Assembly: GCF_032062135.1 (NCBI RefSeq)
Contig: NC_092860.1
Span: 68,165,594-68,229,593 of the forward strand
Source of the DNA: Pyxicephalus adspersus
Lineage: Eukaryota; Chordata; Amphibia; Anura; Pyxicephalidae
Length of the DNA stretch: 64,000 nucleotides
Direction of reading: 5' to 3'
Shown here: piece by piece, positions 31,373 to 41,440 of the stretch
How positions within the stretch are numbered: the first letter of the stretch is position 1
Layout of the letters: each line of letters starts with the position of its first letter
The notes under the pieces: model-generated
The model's input: the letters and a program-made list of their open reading frames with translations, nothing else
Told to the model about the DNA's origin: nothing
Database searches by the model: none
Translations under genes and position numbers: made by a program

Positions 31373-31551
31373 TAACAATAATAGGGCCATACTTTGCATT
31401 ATTTGCAATTTTTAAACCCAATACAGGTTTAATTTACAAACCAACCACAAATGATGGTGCTTTGCAAGAACTTCTGCTAAAACACTTTCAATTTGAATAA
31501 AAAGGAACCCATAATGATTTATTTTTCAGTTGGTAAAGTAGATTTACTTAC

Positions 31552-31689
31552 TTTATGCAGCCATTATGTATATGACAGCGTGCAAGGGGCACTTTCACTA
31601 CACATCTTGTGTATACCACTAAGAGAGACCCTGACTCTTTATCAACTTCCAGACTGAGAATCAACTGTTGTTCATCTGTGCTACCACAT
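31552..31689 (-). CDS. Semaphorin exon (end of sema domain), class 6-like
   Basis: Minus-strand exon with acceptor ACCTTTCAG before 31689 and donor GTAAGT from 31551. It opens with the base that completes an Arg codon begun in the upstream exon and reads CGSTDEQQLILSLEVDKESG, then SLLVVYTRCVVKVPLARC, then HIHNGCIK. The CVVKVPLxRC...GC pattern is the last blade of the semaphorin propeller leading to the PSI domain. Length is 138 nt and there are no stops. The phase at its 3' end matches the PSI exon at 22941-23021. Semaphorins are secreted or membrane signalling proteins that bind plexins; class 6 is transmembrane. The class is judged from sequence resemblance only. Confidence 0.9.
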
Positions 31690-31773
31690 CTGAAAGGTAT
31701 AATAGGGAAGATATCAAAGGTATACCTGGAAAATACATAGTTCACACCAAGTATAATTTCTACACATACATAC
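31690..31773 (-). other. 84-bp semaphorin intron
   Basis: GTATGT donor and TTTCAG acceptor on the minus strand. The length is a multiple of three (28 codons) and the intron has no in-frame stop, so the open frame runs through it. Splicing is favoured because removal restores the sema-domain text ETYxxDRCG-like across the junction. Confidence 0.8.
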
Positions 31774-31956
31774 CTGTCTGCAGGGTATGTCTGTATCTCC
31801 TCAAGTAAGGTACTTTTTTTAGAGTGATCGACATTTGTTTTATCCACATTAAGATGATATTTTAGTACAACTCCTGAGTTTGAGCCAAGGAAAAGAATGG
31901 TTTCATTCCCAAATATTCCACAAGAAGTATCCACTGCTAAGTGTGTCAGTTGATCC
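31774..31956 (-). CDS. Semaphorin exon (sema domain, penultimate part), class 6-like
   Basis: Minus-strand exon with acceptor TAACTGCCTAG before 31956 and donor GTATGT from 31773. It encodes DQLTHLAVDTSCGIFGNETI, then LFLGSNSGVVLKYHLNVD, then STLLEEIQTYPAD. The blocks LTxIAVDxxxG, a glycosylation-type NET/NHT, V/LFLGSxxGxVLK and LEExxTY are those of class 6 semaphorins. Length is 183 nt (one leading base, 60 codons, two trailing bases) with no stops or frameshifts, unlike all other coding-like DNA here. It is therefore probably a functional exon. The next upstream exon should lie at higher coordinates but was not identified. Confidence 0.92.
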
Positions 31957-32489
31957 CTAGGCAGTTAAAATATAGGTTTGTTTTAAAAAGAATAGGTGTA
32001 TAATAGTAACAATATTATGACATGCATAATGTGCTTCCAAGATATGCCTTTCCTCTTTAATGCATTTAAGTGTTTTACTAAAACCTTTACATACTGAAGG
32101 TCTCCTATATATTGACAGCTATGTATATTACCAAAACTTTTTACTGTAGTGAGGAAAACCAAAATACCCTACATAAATGCATGTATGAACATATTTATAT
32201 GATCACCAGTAGCAGAATCACCTTTCCTTTAAGCTACCACGCTATCACACAATTACAAATCAGATGAATTGAAATTCGTAGCCTTAGATCGCCCCTATCC
32301 ACACTCTAGATGGGGGAGGTTTTGACAAAGAGCTACTACAAAGATAAACAAAGTGGATTGTTAATTTAAAGGCCACAATGTATCCCAGTTTAAAATCAAT
32401 GAACTTTTAAAATCAATTAGCTTTTATCCTTTTTATAATACATTTTTTTATACATATGGTTGTAATAAAAAGGTTAATTCACGTTACAA
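31957..32489. other. Semaphorin upstream intron, nothing certain
   Basis: AT-rich. A block at about 32233-32342 with AAGCTACCACG at one side and AGAGCTACTACA at the other could be a small transposon, but the ends match too poorly to call. Confidence 0.4.
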
Positions 32490-32700
32490 TATATAGACAT
32501 ACCCATGTGGTTAAAGTGTTTTACTCTTGACACTATGCATGTAAAGGCACAACATCAAAAGCAATGGTTCGAACCTGATAAAACATTGTTTATCATGTTA
32601 TTGTTGTATGGAGTTTTCATGCAGGAAGCTCTATGGTGTGCAAAGTGCTAATGCTCGCCCTATATATAAAGTGGCAGGGACAAGGTCTACTATGCTTGAC
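32490..32700 (+). repeat. Possible old SINE
   Basis: GGTTCGAACC at 32566-32575 is a perfect tRNA B-box core. About 25 bp later ATGGAGTTTTCATGCAGG resembles the post-tRNA text of the vertebrate SINE at 425-697, and CGCCCTATATATAAAG resembles its GGCTCTATATAAATAC tail. The A box is poor. This is a weak call. Confidence 0.3.
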
Positions 32701-33221
32701 AGGAGGTGTGCTCCTTTGTAGTATTGGAGGGGTCTAAAATATTAATTGGTTAAAGAGGCATTTAATAATCATTGGTATCCATATGAGAGAAGTTCAAAAT
32801 ATTACTGCAAGTGTTTAGATTTGGTTCTATTGTAAAAAGGAAGATCACACTGATACTGATACACTGAACATAGATTAATGGCCATTTTGTTTTTCATTTT
32901 TTGGATATATAGTTTAGAAATATTAGAAAAAAAGTACTTATGAAAATGTATTTGATAACCATTATTATCTTTTTGGGACAACCAACTGGATTACAAAAGC
33001 TCTCCACTCTCCTTATATGGGAAATTAACCTATTCCAGATGCTCTGTTCGTTACTTTCACATATTCATGCACAGCTAAATGACCTTCACTGAGGTGAACA
33101 CTCTGTTAAATTCATAGAAACATTTGTAAGCTGTATTGTGTTTATTTAAAATTCATTAAGTCTGTATGTACCCAAAATCCTTATGCGTTTTTGCTATTAC
33201 TGAACTTTTGGTTCTCAAAGT

Positions 33222-33265
33222 GAATCCTGATGAAGTGGACCTACGAAGCGCATCTATATAGATTG
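33222..33265 (+). ncRNA. Degenerate hammerhead-ribozyme-like motif
   Basis: CTGATGA at 33227-33233 is a perfect first core block. GTGGACCTAC (33235-33244) can form a 3- to 4-bp stem II. GAAG at 33245-33248 replaces GAAA and is followed by CGCATC. Stem I could pair AATC (33223-33226) with GATT (33261-33264) around a bulge. AATAAAGG follows about 75 bp downstream. It resembles the motif at 34810-34849 in layout. Confidence 0.35.
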
Positions 33266-33269
33266 AAAC

Positions 33270-33929
33270 ATATTTGCTGTTCATATCTATTTAATAGTGT
33301 GATGCTTTTAATTTTTAAAGTTATTTAATAAAGGTTGCTGATATTTTAAGTTTATATGTGAGATGAATGTTGAATAACAAAATTAGTCAAATGCTTTTTT
33401 TCACATATGCCAAACAGGCCTCATGGCAGGTGCTATACAATTTGCCCTATCCTACTAAATATTGAAAATAGATCACAGAGACTTAATTTGTGTATCCATC
33501 CTATTATTCTCTGTAAATCCTGATAAGTTTGATTTGCAGTTGGTTTTCCAAGTCCTCTTAGCCTCCGCAGCAGAGGTATTTAAAAGGACATCAGTTCCTG
33601 TGTGGTGTAGGACAATGATCATCTCTGCACCCAACTGCTGAACACTATATCTCCCCAACTGGATGACCTGTAAGCCTGTTTCCTGGAACAAATTTTGCTT
33701 CCTGGTCTTTTCATTTGAGACCACGCAAATGAAATGGAATTTTTAACCCACACATCCTTATTGGGCTTCATATTAGACTATTATCCTGTTCTGAGATACC
33801 TCTTCTGTGGTTACTGATGACACTAGAACCCTTCCAATACATCAAGGTTTAATTTTTTTTCCTATCAGATCGTATATGTGAGGGAATTCAAAGGCTAGTA
33901 CTGTCCACTTCTGAAGAAGCAAGGCGCAC
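33270..33929. other. Unassigned; one minus-strand open frame of uncertain meaning
   Basis: A minus-strand frame at 33473-33724 is open for 83 codons and includes QLGAEMIIVLHHTGTDVL. It has no Met-to-stop context or family match that I recognise, so it is not called as a gene. Confidence 0.35.
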
Positions 33930-34310
33930 AAGTGGTGTGAGCCCTGAGAAGGGCCATGGCGCAGAGTCCAAATGGCAATCAGGTCTTATCGATAGCCTTT
34001 AGTGGTGAGGATGTTGCGCTGCTGGTTACCGCCAGGTTGCGGTCCTTGGTCCAAGGGGTTAACACAGGTGCTGGACAGAGGAAACACTGAATTAAGCAAC
34101 AGGTGTACAGGAACTAGTTAGCAAAGCTAGGGGCTCAGCACTACTGGAAACACATTGCACGAATGCAGAGTGCTGTGTGTGAGCTAGCTAAATAGTCAGG
34201 AGTGATTAGGAGGCTATTTCCTGATTGGCTAGTGAGTTTGGCGAAACTGATGAAGCTTGGGAGAGTAGGCATGCCCAGGGTCAGAACTTTTTGAGCCTCT
34301 TCCACATTTT
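33930..34310 (-). repeat. Ty3/gypsy LTR (solo or remnant)
   Basis: The minus strand contains, in order, CAATCAGGAAATAGCCTCC, TATTTAGCTAGCTCACAC, GGTAACCAGCAGCGCAAC, ATCCTCACCACTAAAGGC and GGCCCTTCTCAGGGCTCAC. These are the same blocks in the same order as the LTRs at 14091-14625 and 16112-16630. No internal gypsy sequence flanks it, which fits a solo LTR, although the terminal TGTCACACTT was not recognised on either side. Confidence 0.6.
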
Positions 34311-34475
34311 CACAGACCCTACAGTGAACAATCCCTCCTTATCCGGAGCTTAAACTTCTTTTCCTCTAGACGCAAAGAGTGTCCTTTGTAACAATCTTGA
34401 AGTGAATAGTTGGGAAGAGAGTTCTCTATATGGACCATTTATCTCTTTATACAGTGTGATCATATCATAAATATC
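34311..34475 (-). pseudogene. CR1 LINE C-terminal fragment
   Basis: It matches 48990-49150: CCACATTTTCACAGA, then CTTATCCGGAGCTTAAACTT, then GAGTTCTCTATATGGACC and ATTTATCTCTTTATACAG. The minus strand encodes the LYK.INGPYRELSSQLF-type end of CR1 ORF2. Confidence 0.7.
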
Positions 34476-34809
34476 TATAGACAGAACGTGGAGTTTGTTT
34501 GACCCTAGCAGGATAATGTTAGATGATGTTAATAAAGTACCAAGATGCTTTGCTGTGCCTTATTCAGAAGATGAACAACTTAAGGTGATATTTTACCTTG
34601 CTGACTCTGTACACTGTGGTGCATTGGAAAGAGGTTACAATATAAAACCATGGGGTCACATTACTCATAACTGCACGATAAAAAGGCTGTCTTACTGGCT
34701 TTGTGTTTTATATGAAAAAATCCTTTTCTAAATATTAATATTTTATTGATATGGTAGAAATTTGATTATCATCTGAACAAATATATAGATCAAGTAATAA
34801 TAACGGTAT

Positions 34810-34849
34810 GTCCTTCTGAAAAAGCCTACGGGTGAAATGCGTCAAGGAC
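34810..34849 (+). ncRNA. Hammerhead-ribozyme-like motif with 6-bp stem I
   Basis: GTCCTT (34810-34815) pairs perfectly with AAGGAC (34844-34849) as stem I. The core reads CTGAAAA (34816-34822; one change from CTGANGA, at the catalytic G). Stem II is GCC/GGT closed by a TACG loop (34824-34833). GAAA is at 34834-34837, a T-G closed mini stem III at 34838-34841, and GTC at 34841-34843 ends at the cleavage position. An A-rich AATAAAACC signal follows at about 34965. This fits a Penelope-type hammerhead inactivated by one core mutation. Confidence 0.55.
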
Positions 34850-35529
34850 TGTAAAAAGCTACAAAGGACTATGAAAAGCTAAATCAATTTGTACCAATAC
34901 AATTTTTTAAACTGTTTGCTATCATATGTGTTGCAAGTAATTCTTGCAATGTTTTTTTAATATAATAATAAAACCATTTTTAACAGATTTCGTTGTGATT
35001 GTTGATGTGAAGCACCGCTAAAGCCCTTATAGCCTTTTCTCTGAGATAAGGAACTTTTTGGTATTTGCTATGATATGCGAAGGGTGTGGTGCAATCGAAA
35101 ATATTCTCCCATTTGGCTATCAATCCAAAATAATAATAACTGTTATAAATTTGTTATTTGTTATATGGCAAAAATATTGTGCACAAACAATAAGTGGCCT
35201 AGAAAAAGTATCCGTTGCATAATACAGACACGCAATAACAAAACAACTAAATATTTGTAATAAAATTACATCTCTTGTTTAGGACTGGATTGGGTGGCAA
35301 AAAAGTAAGAAATTCACAGTTGTAACAACTTTCGATCCAGTTAGGCCTGTAACGTGCGAGGAAAGGAGAACAGGGGAAGGCAAACATGACTGGACGCAGG
35401 GAGCAGACAGCATAGTTACGTTTTTTGGTCGGAAGCGAGCTAAGGAGGGGTATAGGAGGAGGAGGTATAGGAGGGGCAGGTGGAGTTAAAAGGTGAGGAA
35501 GAGGAAGTGGGGGCTTTTCGGAGAGAGAC
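34850..35529. other. Unassigned; possible terminal part of a Penelope-like element, then GA-rich DNA
   Basis: 34850-34990 runs from the hammerhead-like motif to an AATAAAACC word and may be Penelope terminal sequence. 35430-35525 is GA-rich. No coding similarity was seen. Confidence 0.35.
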
Positions 35530-37290
35530 AGCTACATAGTTACATATAGTTACATAGTAGGTTAGGTTGAAAAAAGACATAGGTCCATCAAGTTCAACCA
35601 CTAGGGAAATATCCCAGATATAAAACCCTATAAGACATAGTTGGTCCAGAGGAAGGCAAAAAAACCCTGGTAAAATTTGCTTCAACAGGGGAAAAAAAAT
35701 TCCTTCCTCATTCCTGATTCCATGAGGCAACTTCTCTATGTGGTTCTTTATCAAACGCTCTAGGACCTTTCCAACTATGGACATTAAACTAACCAGTCTG
35801 TCGTTACCTGGTAATGACTTAGCTCCCTATTTAAAGATAAGAACCACATTGGCCTTACGCCAATCCAGCGGTACCTTGCCAGTGACTTAAGAGTCTCTAA
35901 TATTTAGAAAGAATGGCTTTGAAATAACTGAGCTCAGCTCCTTGAGGACACATGGATGTAATCCATCAGGTCCTGGCGCTTTGTCAACTTTAACTTTTCC
36001 CAGTTGTTTCTCAATCATACCAATTCTAAACCATTGTGAATCATTTAAGACAGTGACCTTGCTATTATGAATTTGGACTTGAGCTCTGCCATTTTCCTTT
36101 GTGTACACAGAGCTAAAAAGTGTTTAGTAGATCTGCCTTTTCTTTATCCCTAGTTACCAACCCAGCAACATCCTTTAAGGGGCCTACATGCTCAGATCTG
36201 ATCTTTTTGCTATTAAAATATTTAAAACAATTTTTGGGGTTTGACCTACTTACCTTTGCAATCTGTCTTTCACTTTGAAGTTTTGCACATTTTATCTCCT
36301 TATTACATCTTTTGTAATTTCCTTTATAGTTTTCAAATGATGAAGGTGATCCTTCATTTTTATATTTTTGGAATGCCCTTTTCTTGTTCCTATGGCTTTT
36401 TTAACATCAGCTGTGAGCCACATAGGTTTTGATTTTAGCCTCTTAAACTTATTACCCATTGGAATATATTTTTCAGTGTGCTTTTGTAGAACAGACTTGA
36501 AACATTTATTTAATACAATTTATGTTCAGTAATCTTTGAGGACAATATTGTCTCCCAGTCTCATTTGCTCTGTTTTAAATGTTTTTATCTTTCCTGTTTT
36601 TGCTTCCTGTTTACAGATTACATTAAATAAAATTATATTGTGGTCACTGCTACCCAGATTCTCTTTTATATGCACATTTGTTATAAGCTCTGCATTGTTT
36701 GAAAGAACTAGGTCCAACAGAGTATCATTTCCAGTTGGGGCTTCTATAAACTGTACCTTAAAACTATCTTGTATTAAACTCACAAATTTCCTCCCTTTTG
36801 CTGTTTCTATAGTGCCATTACTCCAGTCCATGTCAGGGTAATTAAAATCTCCCATGATTAAAACACTTCCACTTTTTGCTGCTTTTTCTATCTGTGCTAG
36901 TAGTTGATTCTCTATTTCTTCCTTAGCCCTGGGGGGCCTATAGCAGACTCCATTAATTAATTGTATGTTATTCAACCCCACAATCAACTCCACCCATAAT
37001 GCCTCAACCTCATTGCTTGTTCCATCTGAAATTTCCTCTTTCACATTCACTTTCAGATCACTTCTCACATACAGACACCACCACCCTTTGGTTTGACTCT
37101 GTCTTTACGAAAGAGAGTATACCCAGTTAAATTGACAGCCTAGTCCTGCTAAGAACAAAGCCAGGATTCAGCAATGATAACTATATAATCCGCCTCACTC
37201 ATTAAAACTTCCAACTCCCCTATTTTGTTTGCTAGACTTCTAGCATTGGTGAACAGGCTCTTTAAACCATTTCTGCATTTACCATCATTG
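35530..37290 (-). pseudogene. CR1 LINE: endonuclease, RT start and 3' end
   Basis: Minus strand. FTNARSLANKIGELEVLMSE (about 37200-37260) is the ORF2 start. The endonuclease is open at 36526-37068, with GDFNYPDMDW and LGSSDHNIILF carrying the DFN and SDH catalytic motifs. RT entry is VDKAPGPDGLHPCVLKEL (35990). LERLIKNHIE follows, and the palm is then lost. The frame runs into the CR1 3'UTR with GFYIWDISLVVELDGPMSF followed by TATGTAAC-type repeats at 35525-35560. The 5' part is cleaner than the other CR1 copies here. Confidence 0.85.
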
Positions 37291-37329
37291 TTTGCCAAAT
37301 CATTTTGTTTTTCAGTACAACTAGCACTT

Positions 37330-37985
37330 CACAATCCACTGTTTGTTTGTAACAAACAAAGTTTTCCCCACCTTCCCTCCCTCTTGTTTGTTGTGAGTTA
37401 TTAGGTGGCAGTGTGGGGTTTTTGGTTGGTCACTGGGTGGGCAGTTGAGGTCCTTGAGGGGAGTGTACTGGTTATTTAATAATTACGGTTTTAGGGACCC
37501 ATTTGTGGTATAGAGTCCCTGGTTTTGGTTAATAGTTTGGTGTAAATTTGGGGGGGATCTGCACAGGAAAGAAAAGTATATATTTGTTCCCAAGCTAGGG
37601 AGTATAGATGGCTGGGAGCAATTGTGGTTTAGGGTGCAGACCACAAAAAGGTAAATTGTGGTGGCCTTCCAGGACCAGCAACCAGTCAGCTAAAAATGGG
37701 GATTCAGTATTGTTATAGTATTGTTATTGTTTAATTGGTATTTAATTTTCAAGTTTTTACGTGTATACTATTTGTTGATATTTGATTGTAATTATGTTTT
37801 GTTTATATTGGTTATTAATATGTGTTATTTATATTGCTATTTATATTGTTATTTATGATATAAATTTTTTTAGTTAATATTTTGTTAATAAAAGGCCTAC
37901 GGGCCATTTAACCAACATATGGTGTGGTCTTTATTTGGGGGGTTAAGTGTTAAAATTGTTAAAAAGGGGGGTTAAGGGGTTTGAA
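37330..37985. other. AT-rich stretch with a polyadenylation-like end, unassigned
   Basis: TTAATAAAAGGCCTACGGGC at about 37886, followed by TATGGTGTGGTCTTTATTTG, looks like the polyadenylation region of an LTR or other retroelement. No partner copy was found. Confidence 0.35.
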
Positions 37986-40047
37986 GTCTAGGGGGATGCA
38001 AGTACGCGCAACTAAGTTTTGCCACAGTCAAGGTCAGGGGTAGTTTGATGATTTAACCAAGGGGACCATACACTAAAAAATTTGGAGATAGAATCATTAC
38101 CGGTTGCAGACATTCTCTCCAATACCATAAAATCGGATAACCTAGACACAACTGCTGCAAAACTTAATGTAGGTTTTCCCCATGCTGCCACTATAATTTG
38201 TTGGGTGCCTAAAAAAATAAACAAAATAAGTTTGTGATGAAGTTTGGGAAAAGATGGATGGTTGTAAAACCTAATCCACAGCTGGCGGACAACCGGACAA
38301 TCCCACCAAATATGGCTAAAAGTATCCTCCACACCCTCTAAAACATAGAGAAGAACTGCCCGCAGCAAACCTGGTCATTCTATTAGGTGTCATATACCAC
38401 CTGACTAGTACTTTATATGCATTCTCTTGGGCAATAACATTAGGTGAGCATGTAGCAACAGCTTCCCATATCTCTTCCCATTTCTCCGATGCAATGGTGG
38501 AATTTAAATCAGCTTCTCATGTCGCCATATACGATGGTTGCCGGTCATTCATTTGGAGCAATACTGCATAAAGGAAGGATACCAACCCCGATGAATATGG
38601 ATTACGCAAGCAGCATGATTCATAGGCTGGTAATTGCAAAGCGGAACAACCATAATCTCCAAGCAATGCAAACAAATAATGTTGAATCTGCATATAACGG
38701 TACATTGGGCAAAGCCCAATGTTCTTGTAAATAGGCAAAGGGTTTCACGCCTGTAGAGGAGTATAACTCAGGTGCAAAACACACTGGCTTAGAAGTTAAC
38801 CAACGAAATACAGCTGTGTTGTTGTAACCTGGTTCAAAAGAAGGGCAGTGTAGGATCCCTGTCAGAGGTATGTGTTTGGACATCAGACCTGCGGGCAACT
38901 TTAATCTATCCCAAAGTCCCAGTACATATGACACGGTAGGGTCCTCCACTATTGGTCTTTTAGCTTGCAGAATCCACAGTAAATTATGCATCAGCACCAA
39001 GGGAAGTTCACCTGCATACACCTGAGCCCAAATTGGAAAATCCTTAGTATGATGTATTGCCACCATAGGGGCCAATTGAGCTGCCAACATATATTTAAAA
39101 CATTGGAGACAGATAAGCCTCTCGATAATTTGGAGCAATATAAGACTTTTTCAGAGACCCGAGGTGTGTGGGGATGCTGTATAAATTGAAGCACTTTTCT
39201 TTGTTCTGCTCTAAGGACCCGCATAGGGACTGGAATGGGAAGGGTACGAAATAAATATAGTAACTTTGGGAGGTAAGACATTTTGATTGCCTGAATGTTA
39301 CAAACCCCTGACAGAGGGAAGCTTTGCCATTTAGTGTGCAATGTAGAAAGCTCTTTGAATAGTGGTGGATAGTAAACTTGATAAATAGATGATAGTTTAG
39401 ATGTAATCTTGATTCCAAGATATGGAAGAACATCAAGCCATTAGAAGGCAAAGTGAGGTTGTAAATTCCACTACTGAAAATTGCAAGGTAACATTCAATG
39501 CTTTAGATTTGTTGTCATTCACAAGCCTGAAATCTCAGCAAATGGGGACAACTAAGAACATAAATTGGGTAACGCTGTTACTGAGGATGTGAGGGATAAC
39601 AACACGTCGTCGGCAAATGCATGATCTTATTGCTTAATGCCAAAGAACTTAACTTCTGTTACATCAAGGTTAGCACAGATGGCTGCTACCAAGGGCTCAA
39701 GAACCAATATAAATAATATGGGCAAAAGAGGGCAACCTTGCCTTCATTCGAAATTGGCCTATAATTGTCCCAAGAATAAGGATCAGTCGTTGGCTTAGGT
39801 ATCATGACAATAGATGCTTTCAAGGACTCAGGCCTTAAACAAGTTCCCTGCTTCAAGCAGTTAAAAAGAGATTGTAAAGAGGGCGTAACAACTTCCACCA
39901 CTTACTTGAAAAACAAGGGCGAGAAGCCATCAGGCCCCGGTCTTTTACCAAATTTGAGGGATTTGACCGTTGAAATTATCTCAGAATCTCGGATATCCTT
40001 CTGCAGTAGTTCTAAATTAGTGGACTACAGGTTAGGTAGGTGAATAC
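37986..40047 (-). pseudogene. L1/Tx1-type LINE ORF2: RT and C-terminus
   Basis: Minus strand. RPGPDGFSPLFF (about 39930) is RT entry, and WDNYRPIS follows. Then comes a deletion to GCPLLPILFILVLEPLVAAI, with FADD readable at about 39608-39620 in one frame. IKMSYLPKLLYLFRTLPI is at 39250. The C-terminal part is open in long pieces (38620-39138), and the end at 38012-38368 has TFSHIWWDCPVVRQLW, the terminal HxxxxC-type knuckle. The ORF needs several frameshifts and lacks about 100 codons between YRPIS and GCPL. Confidence 0.8.
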
Positions 40048-40985
40048 TGTTGCACCCCCAGATTGTTTATAGATATTTATAGAGATTTGTGGATAAATAA
40101 ATGTATGAATATTGTATGTGTATATGGGTATAAGCCTTGGCCAGCTGGAGATGAATAGATAGCTGGACAGGTGGTTTGGGGCGATGGCCCATCCGAACCT
40201 TTTTAGTGACCCCTAAAATTAGATGACCCTGCCTGGCTTTGTCGCCAGCTTCCCATATCAAATTAGCTAGGAGGTCTAGTAAATTCCTGAAGTTACATTA
40301 ACCGATCTATAGCTGGGGGGGTGCGTCAACCAATAGTCATCATACAGATCACACCCAGTAACCAATCCAAGTGCCCCAATGATACCTAATGGGAATTACT
40401 GGATAAAATTGAGAACTGAGAGAATGGAGTTTTCTTCTCCTCTCTTCTCTTTTCCTGAGGGTCTTCTCCTGAGGCTCTCTGAGGTAAGCTCTTATGGAGC
40501 TCTCTTCTGAAGGAAGCAGGCTCCTGAGGTACCTATTAACATCTTAGCAGGTAGCTATAAAATATTCAGGTTTGTATTCTTATGGGTGTCTATATATAGG
40601 TGTCAAATATATTTCAGACAAATGAGATTGAAGTTCTTGTATTATATCCAATTGGGTTGCTAGTAAGGCGTTTCAAACTAGTGCATAACGGGTGTAGTTT
40701 TTGGAGCAAGATTATGCAACCTTTTGGCTAACAAAGTGCCTGGTTTGTTACTGCACTGGTAAATCCTCTACTTGGTCCATTTCATATGGCATTCAGCAGA
40801 TTGGGTCAATCATAAATTTAATTCTGTGTGAGCCTTGTGTAAAGCAACTCTAGTGGCTATGGTAGAGTTTAATTTGTGTAATTAAACTGCTCTAGAATAG
40901 TCTGTCTCCAGATGGGATTGAGTTTAAGTACATTATTTTCTCCTGGCTGAAGCCAGCTGTATGAGGTGACCCCTTAGTACTGATT
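40048..40985. other. Insertion of unknown type within the L1
   Basis: It lies between L1 RT entry (left) and the endonuclease-to-RT linker (right), and replaces about 150 L1 codons. It starts TGTTGCACCCCCAG and contains CTTCTCCTCTCTTCTCTTTT and TTCTCCTGAGGCTCTCTGAG repeats. The TG start hints at an LTR, but a matching end and target duplication were not found. Confidence 0.4.
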
Positions 40986-41440
40986 TTTAAGCTTCCCATA
41001 ACGTTACAGGAGAGAACACTGAACCATAATTGATGGAAAAAAATGCTTCAGAAATATCAACCAATTTATGAGCAATGTCCGGGTATGCTAAAAGGGAATC
41101 ATTGAATGACCACATGCGGGCACGTGGTTGAATTATCAAAGATCTACACGTGATAACCACCCGGTCATGGTCTGACCATGATACCGTGGGATCGTTTGCC
41201 TTAAGAACTTCTGATAAAAAGGCATGAGGCGCACAAATATGGTTGATCCTAGAAAAGCAGACATGAAGGGGGGAATAAAATGTATAATCCCAGACCAACG
41301 AGTGGAGCTTCCTCCACACTTTCACTAGACCCATGTCTCTAAATTGTTCCAAAATGATTCCCCTATCTAAGGGGGGTTTCTGGGTAATCTAGAACACCTA
41401 TCCAGTTTAAGCTCTGCGCATTTACCCTTAATACCCTAAG
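40986..41440 (-). pseudogene. L1/Tx1-type LINE ORF2: end of endonuclease and linker
   Basis: Minus-strand open frame 40987-41352. KVWRKLHSLVWDYTFYSPLH is followed by SRINHICAPHAFLSEVLKAN and SWSDHDRVVITCRS, the SRIDYI...SDHDPV endonuclease end with the SDH catalytic His. The linker ends NYGSVFSPVTLWEA, the usual start of the region before RT, exactly where the unknown insertion begins. Confidence 0.8.

Larger units (their letters stand above)
23022..31551 (-). other. Large semaphorin intron (about 8.5 kb)
   Basis: This interval separates the exon with the last sema-domain residues from the PSI exon. Splice phases on both sides match (two bases plus one base). The intron has accumulated an RTE-like scrap, CR1, LTR pieces, a rearranged L1 and three MITE or microsatellite blocks, each listed separately. 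Confidence 0.7.

Noticed and set aside
32233..32342. Small DNA transposon with GTAGCT ends
   Set aside because: The ends share only a few bases and no target duplication flanks them.
33473..33724. 83-codon minus-strand frame with IIVLHHTGTD
   Set aside because: Considered as an esterase-like or Penelope fragment, but no second motif supports either reading.
34495..34731. 78-codon plus-strand frame starting FDPSRIMLDDVNKV
   Set aside because: Protein-like at first sight, but no family, splice sites or conserved pattern were seen; possible chance frame.
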